NCBI GenBank assembly: GCA_021733665.1
Contig: JAHREI010000001.1
Coordinates: forward strand, 930,001-994,000
Direction of reading: 5' to 3'
Source of the DNA: Bacillus subtilis
GTDB lineage: Bacteria > Pseudomonadota > Alphaproteobacteria > Rhizobiales > Rhizobiaceae
DNA: 64,000 bases
The position numbers were made by a program, and so were the translations under genes. The notes below the pieces were generated by a model, which ran no database searches, was not told the DNA's origin, and was given only the letters and a program-made list of their open reading frames with translations. This document shows positions 50,256 to 58,400 of this stretch, one piece after another; the stretch's first letter is position 1; every line of letters begins with the position of its first letter.

Positions 50256-51119
50256 ATGGATAAAAGCTGCAGCCTTGAGAGGGATGACACGGATATTCCG
50301 CCAGCCACATCTGAAGTCGGTAATATTATCCGCCGCCAGGGCAGGCTGAAAGCCTCGCACCGGCAGGTTGCGGAAGAGGTGCCTGTAGCGTTCTCCTATG
50401 GCGGCACAACCCATGCGGTGATGATGGCCAGCCCGCAGGATGTTGAGGATTTTGCTGTTGGCTTCAGTCTTTGTGAGGGCATTATCGCACAGGCTTCGGA
50501 AATCGAAGCGATGGCTATTCAGAGCTTCTCCGCCGGTATTGATGTGCAGATGCAATTATCCGATCAGCAATGTGATGCCTTGACGGCGCGCCGCCGCCAT
50601 ATGGCAGGGCCGGTTGGTTGTGGGCTGTGCGGCATTGAATCCATTACCGAGGCTGTGCGGGAGTTTCCGCCGGTTGCGGATAGTGATTTCACGCTGCGCT
50701 CCGAGCAGATCGTGCAGGCGGCCGAGCAGATGTGGGATTTACAGCTCTTGCATCGGGCAACCGGAGCCGTTCATGCAGCCGGTTTTTATCAGGCGCATCA
50801 GAATGGTGGCGAAATACTGGCGGTGCGGGAAGATGTCGGGCGGCATAATGCGCTGGATAAGCTGGCAGGCTTTTTATTGCGTGGCGAAGGTAAGGCTGAA
50901 GGGGCTGATCCGGCGCGTGGTGCTGTAGTGGTGACCAGTCGTGTCTCACTGGAAATGGTGCAGAAAACAGCGGCTCTCCGCTCACCGGTCATAATGGCAA
51001 TCTCTGCGCCGACGGCTCTGGCAATCCGCACCGCTGAAGCGCTGAATATTACGCTGGTTGCGCTGGTTCGCGGTGCGGAGTTTGATGTCTATACGCATCC
51101 GCATAGGATCGTGGAGTAA
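50256..51119 (+). CDS. fdhD: Formate dehydrogenase accessory sulfurtransferase
   Basis: The 287-residue protein transfers sulfur from IscS to the molybdenum cofactor of formate dehydrogenase. It has the Cys motif GCGLCGIES near residue 125 and the FdhD signatures EEVPVAFSYGGTTHAVMM, FAVGFSLCEGII and REDVGRHNALDKLAGFLL. AAGGGAA stands before the ATG at 50256; earlier starts at 50202 and 50241 are possible. No formate dehydrogenase gene lies within the window, so its enzyme is encoded elsewhere. Confidence 0.93.
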   Translation: MDKSCSLERDDTDIPPATSEVGNIIRRQGRLKASHRQVAEEVPVAFSYGGTTHAVMMASPQDVEDFAVGFSLCEGIIAQASEIEAMAIQSFSAGIDVQMQLSDQQCDALTARRRHMAGPVGCGLCGIESITEAVREFPPVADSDFTLRSEQIVQAAEQMWDLQLLHRATGAVHAAGFYQAHQNGGEILAVREDVGRHNALDKLAGFLLRGEGKAEGADPARGAVVVTSRVSLEMVQKTAALRSPVIMAISAPTALAIRTAEALNITLVALVRGAEFDVYTHPHRIVE

Positions 51120-51148
51120 AAAGCGGCCTGCTGATGCAAGCCGCTTTC
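51119..51148. terminator. Bidirectional terminator, fdhD / ribH2
   Basis: AAGCGGC and GCCGCTT flank a 13-nt loop, with a T run on the leftward side (CGCTTTTTAC). It ends both convergent genes. Confidence 0.8.
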
Positions 51149-51154
51149 GTTAAA

Positions 51155-51625
51155 TTACGCTTCGATTTTGCTGTAAGTGTCCAAAATCTGCACGGTTGCA
51201 TGGGCAGCTTCACGGCCTTTGACCACAAAATGCGCATGGAAGAAATCATGATGCTCTTTGCTGTCATGATAATGATGCGGGGTCAGTACAACGCTCAAAA
51301 CAGGCACATCGGTATCCATTTGTGCCTGCATCAGACCTTTGATCACGGCATCAGACACGAAGTCATGGCGATAAATACCGCCGTCAACCACAAAGCCTGC
51401 TGCAACAACAGCGGCATATTTATGGGTTGCGGCCAATGTGCGGGCAAGAAGCGGTGCTTCAAACACACCCGGCACGTCAAAGACTTCAACGTCAATGCCG
51501 CTATTGGTCAGTTTAGCCAGTTCTTCAATATAGGATTTGCGTGCTTCATCCACGATATCAGCGTGCCAGCGCGCCTGAATGAATGCAACTTTGAGGGAAG
51601 ATGGGTTGGTCAAGCTCTGGTTCAT
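51155..51625 (-). CDS. ribH2: 6,7-dimethyl-8-ribityllumazine synthase, type II
   Basis: The 156-residue enzyme condenses the ribityl-pyrimidine with dihydroxybutanone phosphate, the penultimate step of riboflavin synthesis. It has FIQARWHADIVDEARKSY, FEAPLLARTLA, and LTPHHYHDSKEHHDFFHAHF near residue 113, all typical of the Brucella type II enzyme (a decamer known as an immunodominant antigen). The related RibH1 is normally encoded elsewhere. An FMN riboswitch precedes it on the same strand, so FMN should repress it. Its RBS is AAGAGATG. Confidence 0.95.
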   Translation of the reverse strand: MNQSLTNPSSLKVAFIQARWHADIVDEARKSYIEELAKLTNSGIDVEVFDVPGVFEAPLLARTLAATHKYAAVVAAGFVVDGGIYRHDFVSDAVIKGLMQAQMDTDVPVLSVVLTPHHYHDSKEHHDFFHAHFVVKGREAAHATVQILDTYSKIEA

Positions 51626-51713
51626 AGTTTCATCTCTTGATACTAGAATCAGGGCGCAAATTCACAAATAGACAGACCACACCCGTAACAAGTGTGCTGT
51701 TTAACCGTGTCTT

Positions 51714-51860
51714 TGCTCTCTTTCATCCGGACTATACCGTCGGCTCCGGCATCTCACCGGATCTGCTGACTCTGAATATAAGGCTTATTCAGACGCTCGC
51801 GGGCTCAAAGAATTTCTTCTTCATACCGCCGGTGGGGAATCGCACCCCGCCCCGAGAACA
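51714..51860 (-). promoter_or_regulatory. FMN riboswitch (RFN element)
   Basis: On the minus strand the conserved RFN blocks appear in order: TTCTCGGGGCGGGGTG, ATTCCCCACCGGCGGTAT, AGCCCGCGAGCG, GATCCGGTGAGATGCCGGAG, and CGACGGTATAGTCCGGATG with AAAGAG. It is followed by ribH2 after about 90 nt. No clear terminator was seen between the two, so control may be at translation. Confidence 0.95.
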
Positions 51861-52127
51861 ACATCGCGCACTATTGCGCGACGCAATGTTCATACAGCCA
51901 GTTGTGTGTGAAGTCGAGTAGACAATGCGTTTCTGTTTCCGCACCAATCTTGTCCGGCAATCAGGCAAATGATAAGGTGAGAATAGTCCAATCAGGAGAT
52001 TTATGCGCAGCAACTCAATGCAATTGTTTTCCGACAGTCTTTTTTTCAAAAAGGCTGATCGTTGAGTTGCGCCATTTTGTAAGTGGCATCGTGGCGCGTA
52101 TTAAACGTCTCAATGGACAAAACTATC
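51861..52127. other. Intergenic region between riboswitch and GNAT gene
   Basis: About 270 bp hold the promoter of the riboswitch transcript and of the GNAT gene. No ORF or motif was recognised. Confidence 0.5.
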
Positions 52128-52577
52128 ATGACACAAATACCAAATGAAATTCGCCCGATCCGTGTTGAAGATACGGAAGTACTGGTCAATATCTGGCTGG
52201 AAGCTTCACGCATATCGCATCATTTTTTAGGTGCAGAGCGCTTATTACTGCAAGCTGAGCAGGTACGGGATATCTATCTGAAACAGGCTGAAAACTGGGT
52301 GATTATCCATGACGGCAAACCGGCGGGCTTTATCGGTCTGGTCGGGCAGTTTATCGGCGGACTGTTTGTTGACCCGAATATTCAGGGCAAAGGTCTGGGA
52401 CGCCAATTGCTTGATCATGCACTGGGCTTGAAAAAAGCTCTGGAACTGGAAGTTTATGCTCTGAACACGCAGGCGCATAATTTCTATCTGCGCAATGGTT
52501 TCGTTGAAATCGCACGTTTCGCTGAAGATGATGAAGGACTGCCTTTTGCTGTCATTCATATGCGCCGTGATCGATAA
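52128..52577 (+). CDS. GNAT-family acetyltransferase, YjaB-like
   Basis: The 149-residue protein has a GNAT fold. It begins MTQIPNEIRPIRVEDTEVLV, and its acetyl-CoA loop is GKGLGRQLLDHALGL near residue 85, preceded by LFVDPNIQ. The C-terminal AHNFYLRNGFVEIARF matches the YjaB subgroup of E. coli. Its substrate is unknown. ATG at 52113 is an alternative start. A terminator follows, and the gene seems to be single. Confidence 0.85.
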   Translation: MTQIPNEIRPIRVEDTEVLVNIWLEASRISHHFLGAERLLLQAEQVRDIYLKQAENWVIIHDGKPAGFIGLVGQFIGGLFVDPNIQGKGLGRQLLDHALGLKKALELEVYALNTQAHNFYLRNGFVEIARFAEDDEGLPFAVIHMRRDR

Positions 52578-52586
52578 AGACTAAAA

Positions 52587-52618
52587 AGGTCTGCCGGAAC
52601 ACTTCCGGCAGACCTCTT
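52587..52618 (+). terminator. Rho-independent terminator of the YjaB-like gene
   Basis: AGGTCTGCCGGA and TCCGGCAGACCT form a 12-bp stem with a 6-nt loop. A T-rich tail (CTTAT) follows. Confidence 0.75.
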
Positions 52619-52638
52619 ATGAAATCTGTAGGTGATAC

Positions 52639-52695
52639 GTCCTGTTCGAAACAGGACATGAGCAATTTTCGCGCCGCTCTTTCGGGGGTGCTCAT
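52639..52695 (-). terminator. Two adjacent hairpins downstream of the 33-aa gene
   Basis: GTCCTGTT/AACAGGAC with a 3-nt loop (52639-52657) and ATGAGCA/TGCTCAT (52658-52695) lie back to back, at the 3' side of the small leftward gene. There is no T run, so termination is only a guess. Confidence 0.4.
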
Positions 52696-52707
52696 TTGCA
52701 GAGATGA

Positions 52708-52809
52708 TTACGGCAGGAAATCCAGACCAACCACACTCAGGGCAATGGCCGTATTGAGCGTAATAATCATCATTGTATAAAGTATTGCGCTTTTGGTGAT
52801 CTCAGTCAT
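52708..52809 (-). CDS. Small membrane protein, 33 aa, unknown
   Basis: The ORF on the minus strand encodes MTEITKSAILYTMMIITLNT and then AIALSVVGLDFLP. Residues 8-28 form one hydrophobic span. AGAGGTG lies about 4 nt before the ATG. Two hairpins follow the stop. The reading frame and RBS support a real short peptide, too small to appear in normal gene calling. I do not know the family; a single-span inner-membrane peptide that modulates a larger complex is a possibility. The alternative is a chance ORF. Confidence 0.55.
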   Translation of the reverse strand: MTEITKSAILYTMMIITLNTAIALSVVGLDFLP

Positions 52810-53198
52810 CTCACACCTCTACGCATCGGCCCCTTATCGATGCTCTGCTGGTTACTGTTTACTCACCAAATGTAACAGCGTGTAACTGACCATGCAACCC
52901 GAAAGCGTCGATTTCTCTCTCAACTCGAGACAATTAAGAGCAATTCCCCCTTGTTTTGCGGGCTTTTAAAAGCTGTCGCATAGAGTGAATTTTTATATAT
53001 GTACGATCACAATGCTTTGTTTTTTAAGCTGAAATTTACCATGCCTGCACACGCATTGTTGCGATTGTAAACTTTTGTGACAGCGTTCTTTGATGCCTTA
53101 AAAAACTTCACCGGCGTGGTCAATTCTGCGTGTAATCTGGTCGGGCTGAGTTATATAATGCTCCCAAAATAAGATGTCTGGCATGCAGGATTCGTATT
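52810..53198. other. Intergenic region before the DHA2 exporter
   Basis: About 390 bp hold promoters of the two divergent genes. No ORF was recognised. A/T-rich boxes are spread through it. Confidence 0.45.
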
Positions 53199-54623
53199 GT
53201 GAATCGTATTATTCCGCTGGTTTTGGCTGTCGCGCTTTTCATGGAGCAGATGGATTCGAATGTGATTTCGACCTCTCTGGCCGCCATTGCACGAGATATC
53301 GGCACCAGCCCGATTGCCCTGAAACTGGCGCTGACTTCCTACCTGGTATCCTTGGCAGTGTTTATTCCGGTGAGCGGCTGGATGGCAGATCGCTATGGTG
53401 CGCGTAATGTGTTTCGTGCAGCCATCGCCGTTTTCGTGATCGGTTCTGTTACCTGCGCGGCATCCAATTCTCTGATGAGTTTCGTGGTTGCCCGTTTCCT
53501 GCAAGGCGCAGGCGGGGCAATGATGACACCGGTTGGACGTTTGGTGCTGCTGCGCTCAACACCGCGTAATCAGCTTGTCAATGCGATGGCATGGCTGGCA
53601 ATCCCGAGCATGGTCGGCCCTCTGGTTGGTCCGCCGGTTGGTGGCTTTATAACGACTTATTTCAGCTGGCACTGGATCTTCCTGATCAATGTGCCGATTG
53701 GTCTGGCAGGGATCTGGTTTGCAACCAGATATCTGCCGGTGCTGGATGTGCCGATGCCGCGTAAACTGGATGTGACCGGCTTTATCCTATCGGGGCTGGC
53801 AATGTCCGGCGTGGTGTTTGGCCTGTCTGTGGTGAGCCTTCCGGCTCTGCCGCCTGCGGTAGGTATTATCACACTGGGAATTGGTGTGCTTTCAACCATC
53901 TTATATATTCAGCATGCAAAACGGGTGGAAAACCCGTTGCTGGATTTATCCCTGTTCAAAAACGATGTGTTTCGTATTTCTGTCGCCGGTGGCAGCCTGT
54001 TTCGCTTAGGTATTGGCGCGATTCCGTTTTTGTTGCCGCTGATGTTGCAGCTCGGCTTCGGGCTTGATCCGTTTCAGTCGGGGATGATCACCTTCGTGTC
54101 GGCAATCGGTGCCTTGCTGATGAAATTCGGTGCATCACGGATTTTTGCCCGCTTTGGTTTCCGCCGGTTGTTGATGTTCGGTTCACTGGCTTCTGCTTGT
54201 TTTATCATTTTGAATGGTTTCTTCACACCGCAAACGCCGATGATGTTCATCTTGGCGGCGCTGTTATTCGGCGGCTTTTTGCGCTCGATGTTCTTCACCG
54301 GTGTAAATGCGCTGGGCTTTGCCGAAATTCCGGATGATAAAACCAGTCAGGCGACACCGATCTCTGCGGTTGCGCAGCAGGTTTCGATTGCGATGGGTGT
54401 TGCGCTGGCCGGTGTTATTCTGGAGCTGAGCACAATCATTCGTGGCTCTGCATTGCAGATTGAGGATTTCCACATTGCTTTCTTTGTTGTCGGCGGAATT
54501 TCTGCGCTGGCTTTCTTCTCTTTTGTCAAACTGAAACCGGAAGCAGGGCAGGAGCTTTATGAGAAAAAAACTCGCGCCGAAACAGCGGAAAATCCATTAA
54601 ATACCGGATGCCGTGAAAATTGA
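53199..54623 (+). CDS. MFS multidrug exporter, DHA2 family (HsrA/MdtD-like)
   Basis: The 474-residue inner-membrane protein has many hydrophobic spans, about 14. MFS motif A is seen as GWMADRYGARNVFRA near residue 63, and motif C-like GPLVGPPVGGFITTY near 146. MDSNVISTSLAAIARDIG fits DHA2 proton-drug antiporters of the HsrA/MdtD type. The start is GTG at 53199, with AGGA 10 nt upstream. Its substrate is not known. No adaptor (EmrA) or regulator lies beside it. Confidence 0.9.
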   Translation: MNRIIPLVLAVALFMEQMDSNVISTSLAAIARDIGTSPIALKLALTSYLVSLAVFIPVSGWMADRYGARNVFRAAIAVFVIGSVTCAASNSLMSFVVARFLQGAGGAMMTPVGRLVLLRSTPRNQLVNAMAWLAIPSMVGPLVGPPVGGFITTYFSWHWIFLINVPIGLAGIWFATRYLPVLDVPMPRKLDVTGFILSGLAMSGVVFGLSVVSLPALPPAVGIITLGIGVLSTILYIQHAKRVENPLLDLSLFKNDVFRISVAGGSLFRLGIGAIPFLLPLMLQLGFGLDPFQSGMITFVSAIGALLMKFGASRIFARFGFRRLLMFGSLASACFIILNGFFTPQTPMMFILAALLFGGFLRSMFFTGVNALGFAEIPDDKTSQATPISAVAQQVSIAMGVALAGVILELSTIIRGSALQIEDFHIAFFVVGGISALAFFSFVKLKPEAGQELYEKKTRAETAENPLNTGCREN

Positions 54624-54654
54624 AAAAAGCGCGGTTTAGCCGCGCTTTTTTTAT
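54622..54654. terminator. Bidirectional terminator
   Basis: AAAAAAGCGCGG and CCGCGCTTTTTTT form a stem with a 6-nt loop and T runs on both sides. It serves the exporter gene and rlmE. Confidence 0.9.
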
Positions 54655-54673
54655 TGAAACATACTTGGTGAAG

Positions 54674-55432
54674 TTATTTTTCGCTGTCGTCTTCTTTGCG
54701 ACCTTTGAAATCACGGGCAAGCAGATAAAGCTCAACAGATTCCGCACGTGACGCCGGTGGCTTGACGTGATGAACCGAACGGAAATTCTGTTTCAGCATG
54801 GTCAGCAGGTCATTCTCGGTGCCGCCCTGAAAGGTCTTGGTGAGGAAGTGACCGCCGGGCTTCAGCACGGAAACCGCAAAATGCGCCGCGACTTCGCACA
54901 AATGCGCGGTACGCAGATGGTCGGTACGACGGTGACCGGTGGTTGGAGCCGCCATATCGGAAATCACCAGATCCGGTTCGTCACCAAGTGCGCTCATAAT
55001 CGCATTCGGTGCTTCATCATCCAGAAAGTCCATTTTCAGAAGCGCAACACCCGGCAACGGATCAACATCGAGATAGTCGATGCCAACGACATGCGGCTGT
55101 TCATCATTGGAGCCAACGATTTTCGCCGCAATCTGGCTCCAGCCGCCAGGGGCGGCACCGAGATCGATAATCTTCTGGCCTTTTTTCAGAATATTATAGC
55201 GCTCATTGATCTCGATCAGCTTGTAGGCCGCACGCGAACGATAGCCGTCCGCTTTGGACTGCTGCACATAAGGGTCGTTAAGGTGGCGTTCCAGCCAGCG
55301 GCGCGATGTTTCTTTAATCGTGCCGGCCTTTTTCTTAACGCGCACATGCATACCGCGTGTGCCTGCGCCGCCGCGGCCACCGGTGGTATTCCCGAATTTA
55401 GATTTACCGGATTTGCTTCCAGAGCCGCTCAT
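54674..55432 (-). CDS. rlmE: 23S rRNA (uridine-2552-2'-O)-methyltransferase
   Basis: The 252-residue RrmJ/FtsJ enzyme methylates U2552 in 23S rRNA, in late 50S assembly. It has [18 protein letters not shown] near residue 92, [15 protein letters not shown] near 162, and [14 protein letters not shown] near 199. With a [17 protein letters not shown] end the K-D-K-E catalytic set is complete. The first 40 residues are a Gly/Lys-rich tail. The start at 55432 overlaps the upstream phosphatase stop (ATGA), so it is coupled to it. Confidence 0.94.
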   Translation of the reverse strand: MSGSGSKSGKSKFGNTTGGRGGAGTRGMHVRVKKKAGTIKETSRRWLERHLNDPYVQQSKADGYRSRAAYKLIEINERYNILKKGQKIIDLGAAPGGWSQIAAKIVGSNDEQPHVVGIDYLDVDPLPGVALLKMDFLDDEAPNAIMSALGDEPDLVISDMAAPTTGHRRTDHLRTAHLCEVAAHFAVSVLKPGGHFLTKTFQGGTENDLLTMLKQNFRSVHHVKPPASRAESVELYLLARDFKGRKEDDSEK

Positions 55433-57156
55433 ATCGACTGTCTGCCTTTTGTCTGAGTGTCCCTGCCGGAACCGTTCTTCATATAAGTTTCTTTTGCCTG
55501 ATGAGGGCGGCGGTGGCGCCATGCACCATCGCGGGACATCAATTCTGTCAGGATACCTTCGCGCAAACCGCGATCAGCAACCAGTAATCTTTCGCTTGGC
55601 CAGATCTGGCGGATGGCATCCAGAATAGCACAACCGGCCAGAACCAGATCGGCACGGTCTGCACCGATGCACGGATTGGCGACACGGGTTTTAAAATCCC
55701 ATGACAAGAGCTTGGTTGTCATATCGGTAACATCCTGCGCACCCATCCACATACCGTCAACACGGCGGCGATCATAGCGCTCAAGGCCCAGATGAATACC
55801 AGCCAGCGTGGTCACTGTGCCGGATGTGCCAAGCAGATGGAAATGCGTACTCTGTGCCAGATCACCTAATTTGTGCCGTTCACTGAAATCATTCAGGAGA
55901 CCGGCAACATAGGCAACCATTTCCGCATAGTTTTCCGGCGTTACATCGCGACCGCCGAATTTCTCTGCCAGTGTCACAACGCCCACCGGCAGGGAAGTCC
56001 ATGCGGTAATGTGTTCTGCAAGCCGTGAAGACCGGCGGCAGGTCACATCAATCAGGGCAATTTCCGAGGAGCCGCCACCGATATCAAACAGCACAAGCGC
56101 GTCAGTCTCGCGATTGACCAGAGTGCCGCAACCGGAAACTGCCAGACTGGCTTCAGTCTGCCGGTCAACAATCTCCAGCTCCAGTCCGGCTTCTTCCCGA
56201 ACGCGCTGCAAGAATTCGGCACCATTGCTGGCCGAGCGGCAGGCTTCGGTTGCGATCAGACGTCTGCGGCGGATGTTTTTGCTTTCCAGCTTATCGCGGC
56301 AGATTTTCAGTGCCTCAATCGCACGGCTCATAGCCTGATCGCTGAGACGGCCGCTGGTGCCGAAACCTTCGCCAAGGCGCACGATGCGTGAAAAGGAATC
56401 AACAACGCGGAACTGGCCGGGTCTGCTCGGTGTGGCAATCAACAGACGACAATTATTGGTGCCAAGATCAAGCGCTGCATAAAGCGGCGGCTCATAGGGG
56501 CGCGGCTGTGCAGCCGGCGCAGCGCGATGCTCAGCAGTGTTGTGTGAAGTATGCTCTGTTTTAGCCGCTACTGGGCGGTGATGATGCTTGTGTGCAGTTT
56601 GTGCTGTTGCATTGCTATGTTTGGCAGTTTGATTCTGCTGAGCCGGTGCAGAGGCTGCATTCTGAAGCACTGCAGGATTATCCTGCTGCTTTTTACGGCG
56701 CGAACGTCTGCGACGGTTAGAGAGCTTCTTACCGCTTTTCTGGCCGTTACGTGCGCTGTTTTGAGAGCCGTTGGCTGAGCTATTCTCACCACGTGCTGAT
56801 CTGTGGCCTGTTGCCTTATCACTGCCCGCAGAATTACTTTGCACAGAAGGGGAGACCCCTTGCGCGCCGGATAAAACTGCTTCCGTGCCATTGTTTTTAC
56901 CGGCTTTACGCCTGCGGGCACGTTTACGCTGTTTTTTATCGAAGCGTCCCGATTCATCTGCCACGGGCTTTGGTGACGATGAGCCGACAGGAGAACGGTT
57001 TTGCCGTTGCCCTGTTTTTGGCGGTTCAGGAGAAGCTTGTTTACTTTCCTTGCCGCCAGACGCCCCGCTGATTGACACCTTTGGGGTGTGCAGATCGGGG
57101 TTCTTCAAAGTTTTTGTCCTTTTGGCACCGCGCGAACCCGTAAGGGACGCAGGCAT
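55429..57156 (-). CDS. Ppx/GppA-family phosphatase with long N-terminal extension
   Basis: The 575-residue protein has an ASKHA-type Ppx/GppA domain from residue 225 ([20 protein letters not shown]). The phosphate-binding [11 protein letters not shown] and [14 protein letters not shown] follow. The enzyme would hydrolyse polyphosphate or pppGpp; which one cannot be told. The first 224 residues are basic and low in complexity ([17 protein letters not shown] and [14 protein letters not shown]) and look disordered; they may bind RNA. No strong RBS is seen before 57156. It is coupled to rlmE by a 4-nt overlap. Confidence 0.88.
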   Translation of the reverse strand: MPASLTGSRGAKRTKTLKNPDLHTPKVSISGASGGKESKQASPEPPKTGQRQNRSPVGSSSPKPVADESGRFDKKQRKRARRRKAGKNNGTEAVLSGAQGVSPSVQSNSAGSDKATGHRSARGENSSANGSQNSARNGQKSGKKLSNRRRRSRRKKQQDNPAVLQNAASAPAQQNQTAKHSNATAQTAHKHHHRPVAAKTEHTSHNTAEHRAAPAAQPRPYEPPLYAALDLGTNNCRLLIATPSRPGQFRVVDSFSRIVRLGEGFGTSGRLSDQAMSRAIEALKICRDKLESKNIRRRRLIATEACRSASNGAEFLQRVREEAGLELEIVDRQTEASLAVSGCGTLVNRETDALVLFDIGGGSSEIALIDVTCRRSSRLAEHITAWTSLPVGVVTLAEKFGGRDVTPENYAEMVAYVAGLLNDFSERHKLGDLAQSTHFHLLGTSGTVTTLAGIHLGLERYDRRRVDGMWMGAQDVTDMTTKLLSWDFKTRVANPCIGADRADLVLAGCAILDAIRQIWPSERLLVADRGLREGILTELMSRDGAWRHRRPHQAKETYMKNGSGRDTQTKGRQSI

Positions 57157-57286
57157 GGTGCAGACTATTTCACGTTGCCCTTAATGTAACAGTCCTTTGA
57201 CGATTTACCAAGGGGCGCAAATTATTAAGCGGAAGGAGAAAATTGTGATTTTTGAAAAAATATATTGAAAACAGTGCAAAGAGGGT

Positions 57287-57314
57287 TTGCATTTGTGAAA
57301 ATATCAATTATATG
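57287..57314 (+). promoter_or_regulatory. Candidate promoter of tRNA-Gln
   Basis: TTGCAT (57287-57292) and TATATG (57309-57314) are 16 bp apart, ending about 52 bp before the tRNA. The same TTGCAT box precedes tRNA-His. Confidence 0.4.
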
Positions 57315-57366
57315 ACCACCACGACGCCGCAAGCGTCACCGCTTCGCTCTCTCAGGGCAGCGTTGC

Positions 57367-57440
57367 TGGGGAATAGTTTAATGGTAGAACGACGGACTCT
57401 GACTCCGTTAGTCTTGGTTCGAATCCAGGTTCCCCAGCCA
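57367..57440 (+). tRNA. tRNA-Gln (CUG)
   Basis: The 74-nt sequence folds as a cloverleaf: acceptor TGGGGAA/TTCCCCA, anticodon stem ACGGA/TCCGT with loop CTCTGAC (anticodon CTG), and T arm CTTGG/CCAGG. The discriminator is G and CCA is encoded. U1-A72 is usual for bacterial tRNA-Gln. Confidence 0.96.
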
Positions 57441-57616
57441 ATCTCTCTTTTATCACTTCAAAATCGTCTGATATTGCAACGATTGCCACGCTGGCAGTCG
57501 ATATAGTGCTTTGCGCACGGTGTAACAGCGCGTTCGCATGATTCTGTTTTGATATTTCCTGAGTTTTTATTCGCTCAAAGAATCAGCATTTATTTCTTTG
57601 ATTCTCGGGCAGAAAC

Positions 57617-57647
57617 AAAAAAGCTCCGGCTGGCCGGAGCTTTTTGC
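57617..57647 (-). terminator. Rho-independent terminator of the IalB-like gene
   Basis: AAAGCTCCGGC and GCCGGAGCTTT with a 2-4-nt loop, and a T run read leftward. It lies about 20 bp after the stop. Confidence 0.85.
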
Positions 57648-57667
57648 AGATAAAAATAGCAAATCAC

Positions 57668-58210
57668 TTATTTCAGCAATTCTCTGGTGCGCTTCAGCGC
57701 GGCGGCAAAACCGTCGAGTGGTACATTAAGTTTGATCTGATTGCCATCCATAGCCTGTGCCAGCACAAAGAGATTCTTTCCCTTGCCAAGGGCATCAGCT
57801 TTAGCTGCATCTAAATTGACCGGAACAATGCAACCGGCAGGTAAGCAGGTTGTAAAGGCAAGAGGCTTATCGGCTGGTGTTTCATCCACTTGTAATGTAG
57901 CGCCGGAAGCGAGGTTCAAGCCAAATGGCAATACAAATGCACCACCCGCACCGTTTTTGTCGGTAGGGCTAAGCTCAATAGCGAGTGCCCGCTGTCTTTT
58001 ATCATCCACTTGCTGTTGCGACATTGAGCAGAGAACTTTCTGGGCTTCTCCCTGCTTTTGAACAAGGCAAGATACTGTCCAGTTTTCATAAGTTTCTGAG
58101 AGGGAGGATGCGCCGCCAGGCAGACTGGTTGCTGACAGTGCAGCAGTGCTGCTGCCGAATGTGAGTATTATACCGGCCATAGCAAGAATATGTAGCCTTG
58201 TTTGATGCAT
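57668..58210 (-). CDS. Invasion-associated locus B (IalB) family protein
   Basis: The 180-residue protein has a signal peptide (about residues 7-27, ending near ALSA). It is followed by the IalB-family pattern ETYENWTVSCLVQKQGEAQK and CLPAGCIVPVNLDAAKADAL. Cysteine pairs suggest disulfides in the periplasm. IalB is known in Bartonella for erythrocyte entry, but family members are widespread in non-pathogenic Hyphomicrobiales, so no virulence role can be claimed. GGAGT is 8 nt before the ATG. Confidence 0.9.
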   Translation of the reverse strand: MHQTRLHILAMAGIILTFGSSTAALSATSLPGGASSLSETYENWTVSCLVQKQGEAQKVLCSMSQQQVDDKRQRALAIELSPTDKNGAGGAFVLPFGLNLASGATLQVDETPADKPLAFTTCLPAGCIVPVNLDAAKADALGKGKNLFVLAQAMDGNQIKLNVPLDGFAAALKRTRELLK

Positions 58211-58346
58211 CCGAATGAACTCCTATTTAAGCATTTACTGTATTGTAGGAAAGTTTACACAGCAATGACAAAATAGACATTTTCTTGTGGTGAGACACTG
58301 GCAAATATACGGTGTTTTGCTTTGCTTGGATGGAATTAAAGTGAAA

Positions 58347-58386
58347 ATAAAACAGCCCCGCATGAACAGTCATGCGGGGCTGTTTG
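58347..58386 (-). terminator. Rho-independent terminator of formaldehyde dehydrogenase gene
   Basis: Reading leftward, AACAGCCCCGCATGA and TCATGCGGGGCTGTT form a 15-bp stem with a 5-nt loop, then TTATTTTCAC. It is 15 bp after the stop. Confidence 0.9.
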
Positions 58387-58400
58387 GTTTCTGATTATTC

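Noticed and set aside
51637-51921. 94-codon frame over the FMN riboswitch
   Set aside because: It is on the opposite strand of a well-conserved RNA element and has no support as a gene.
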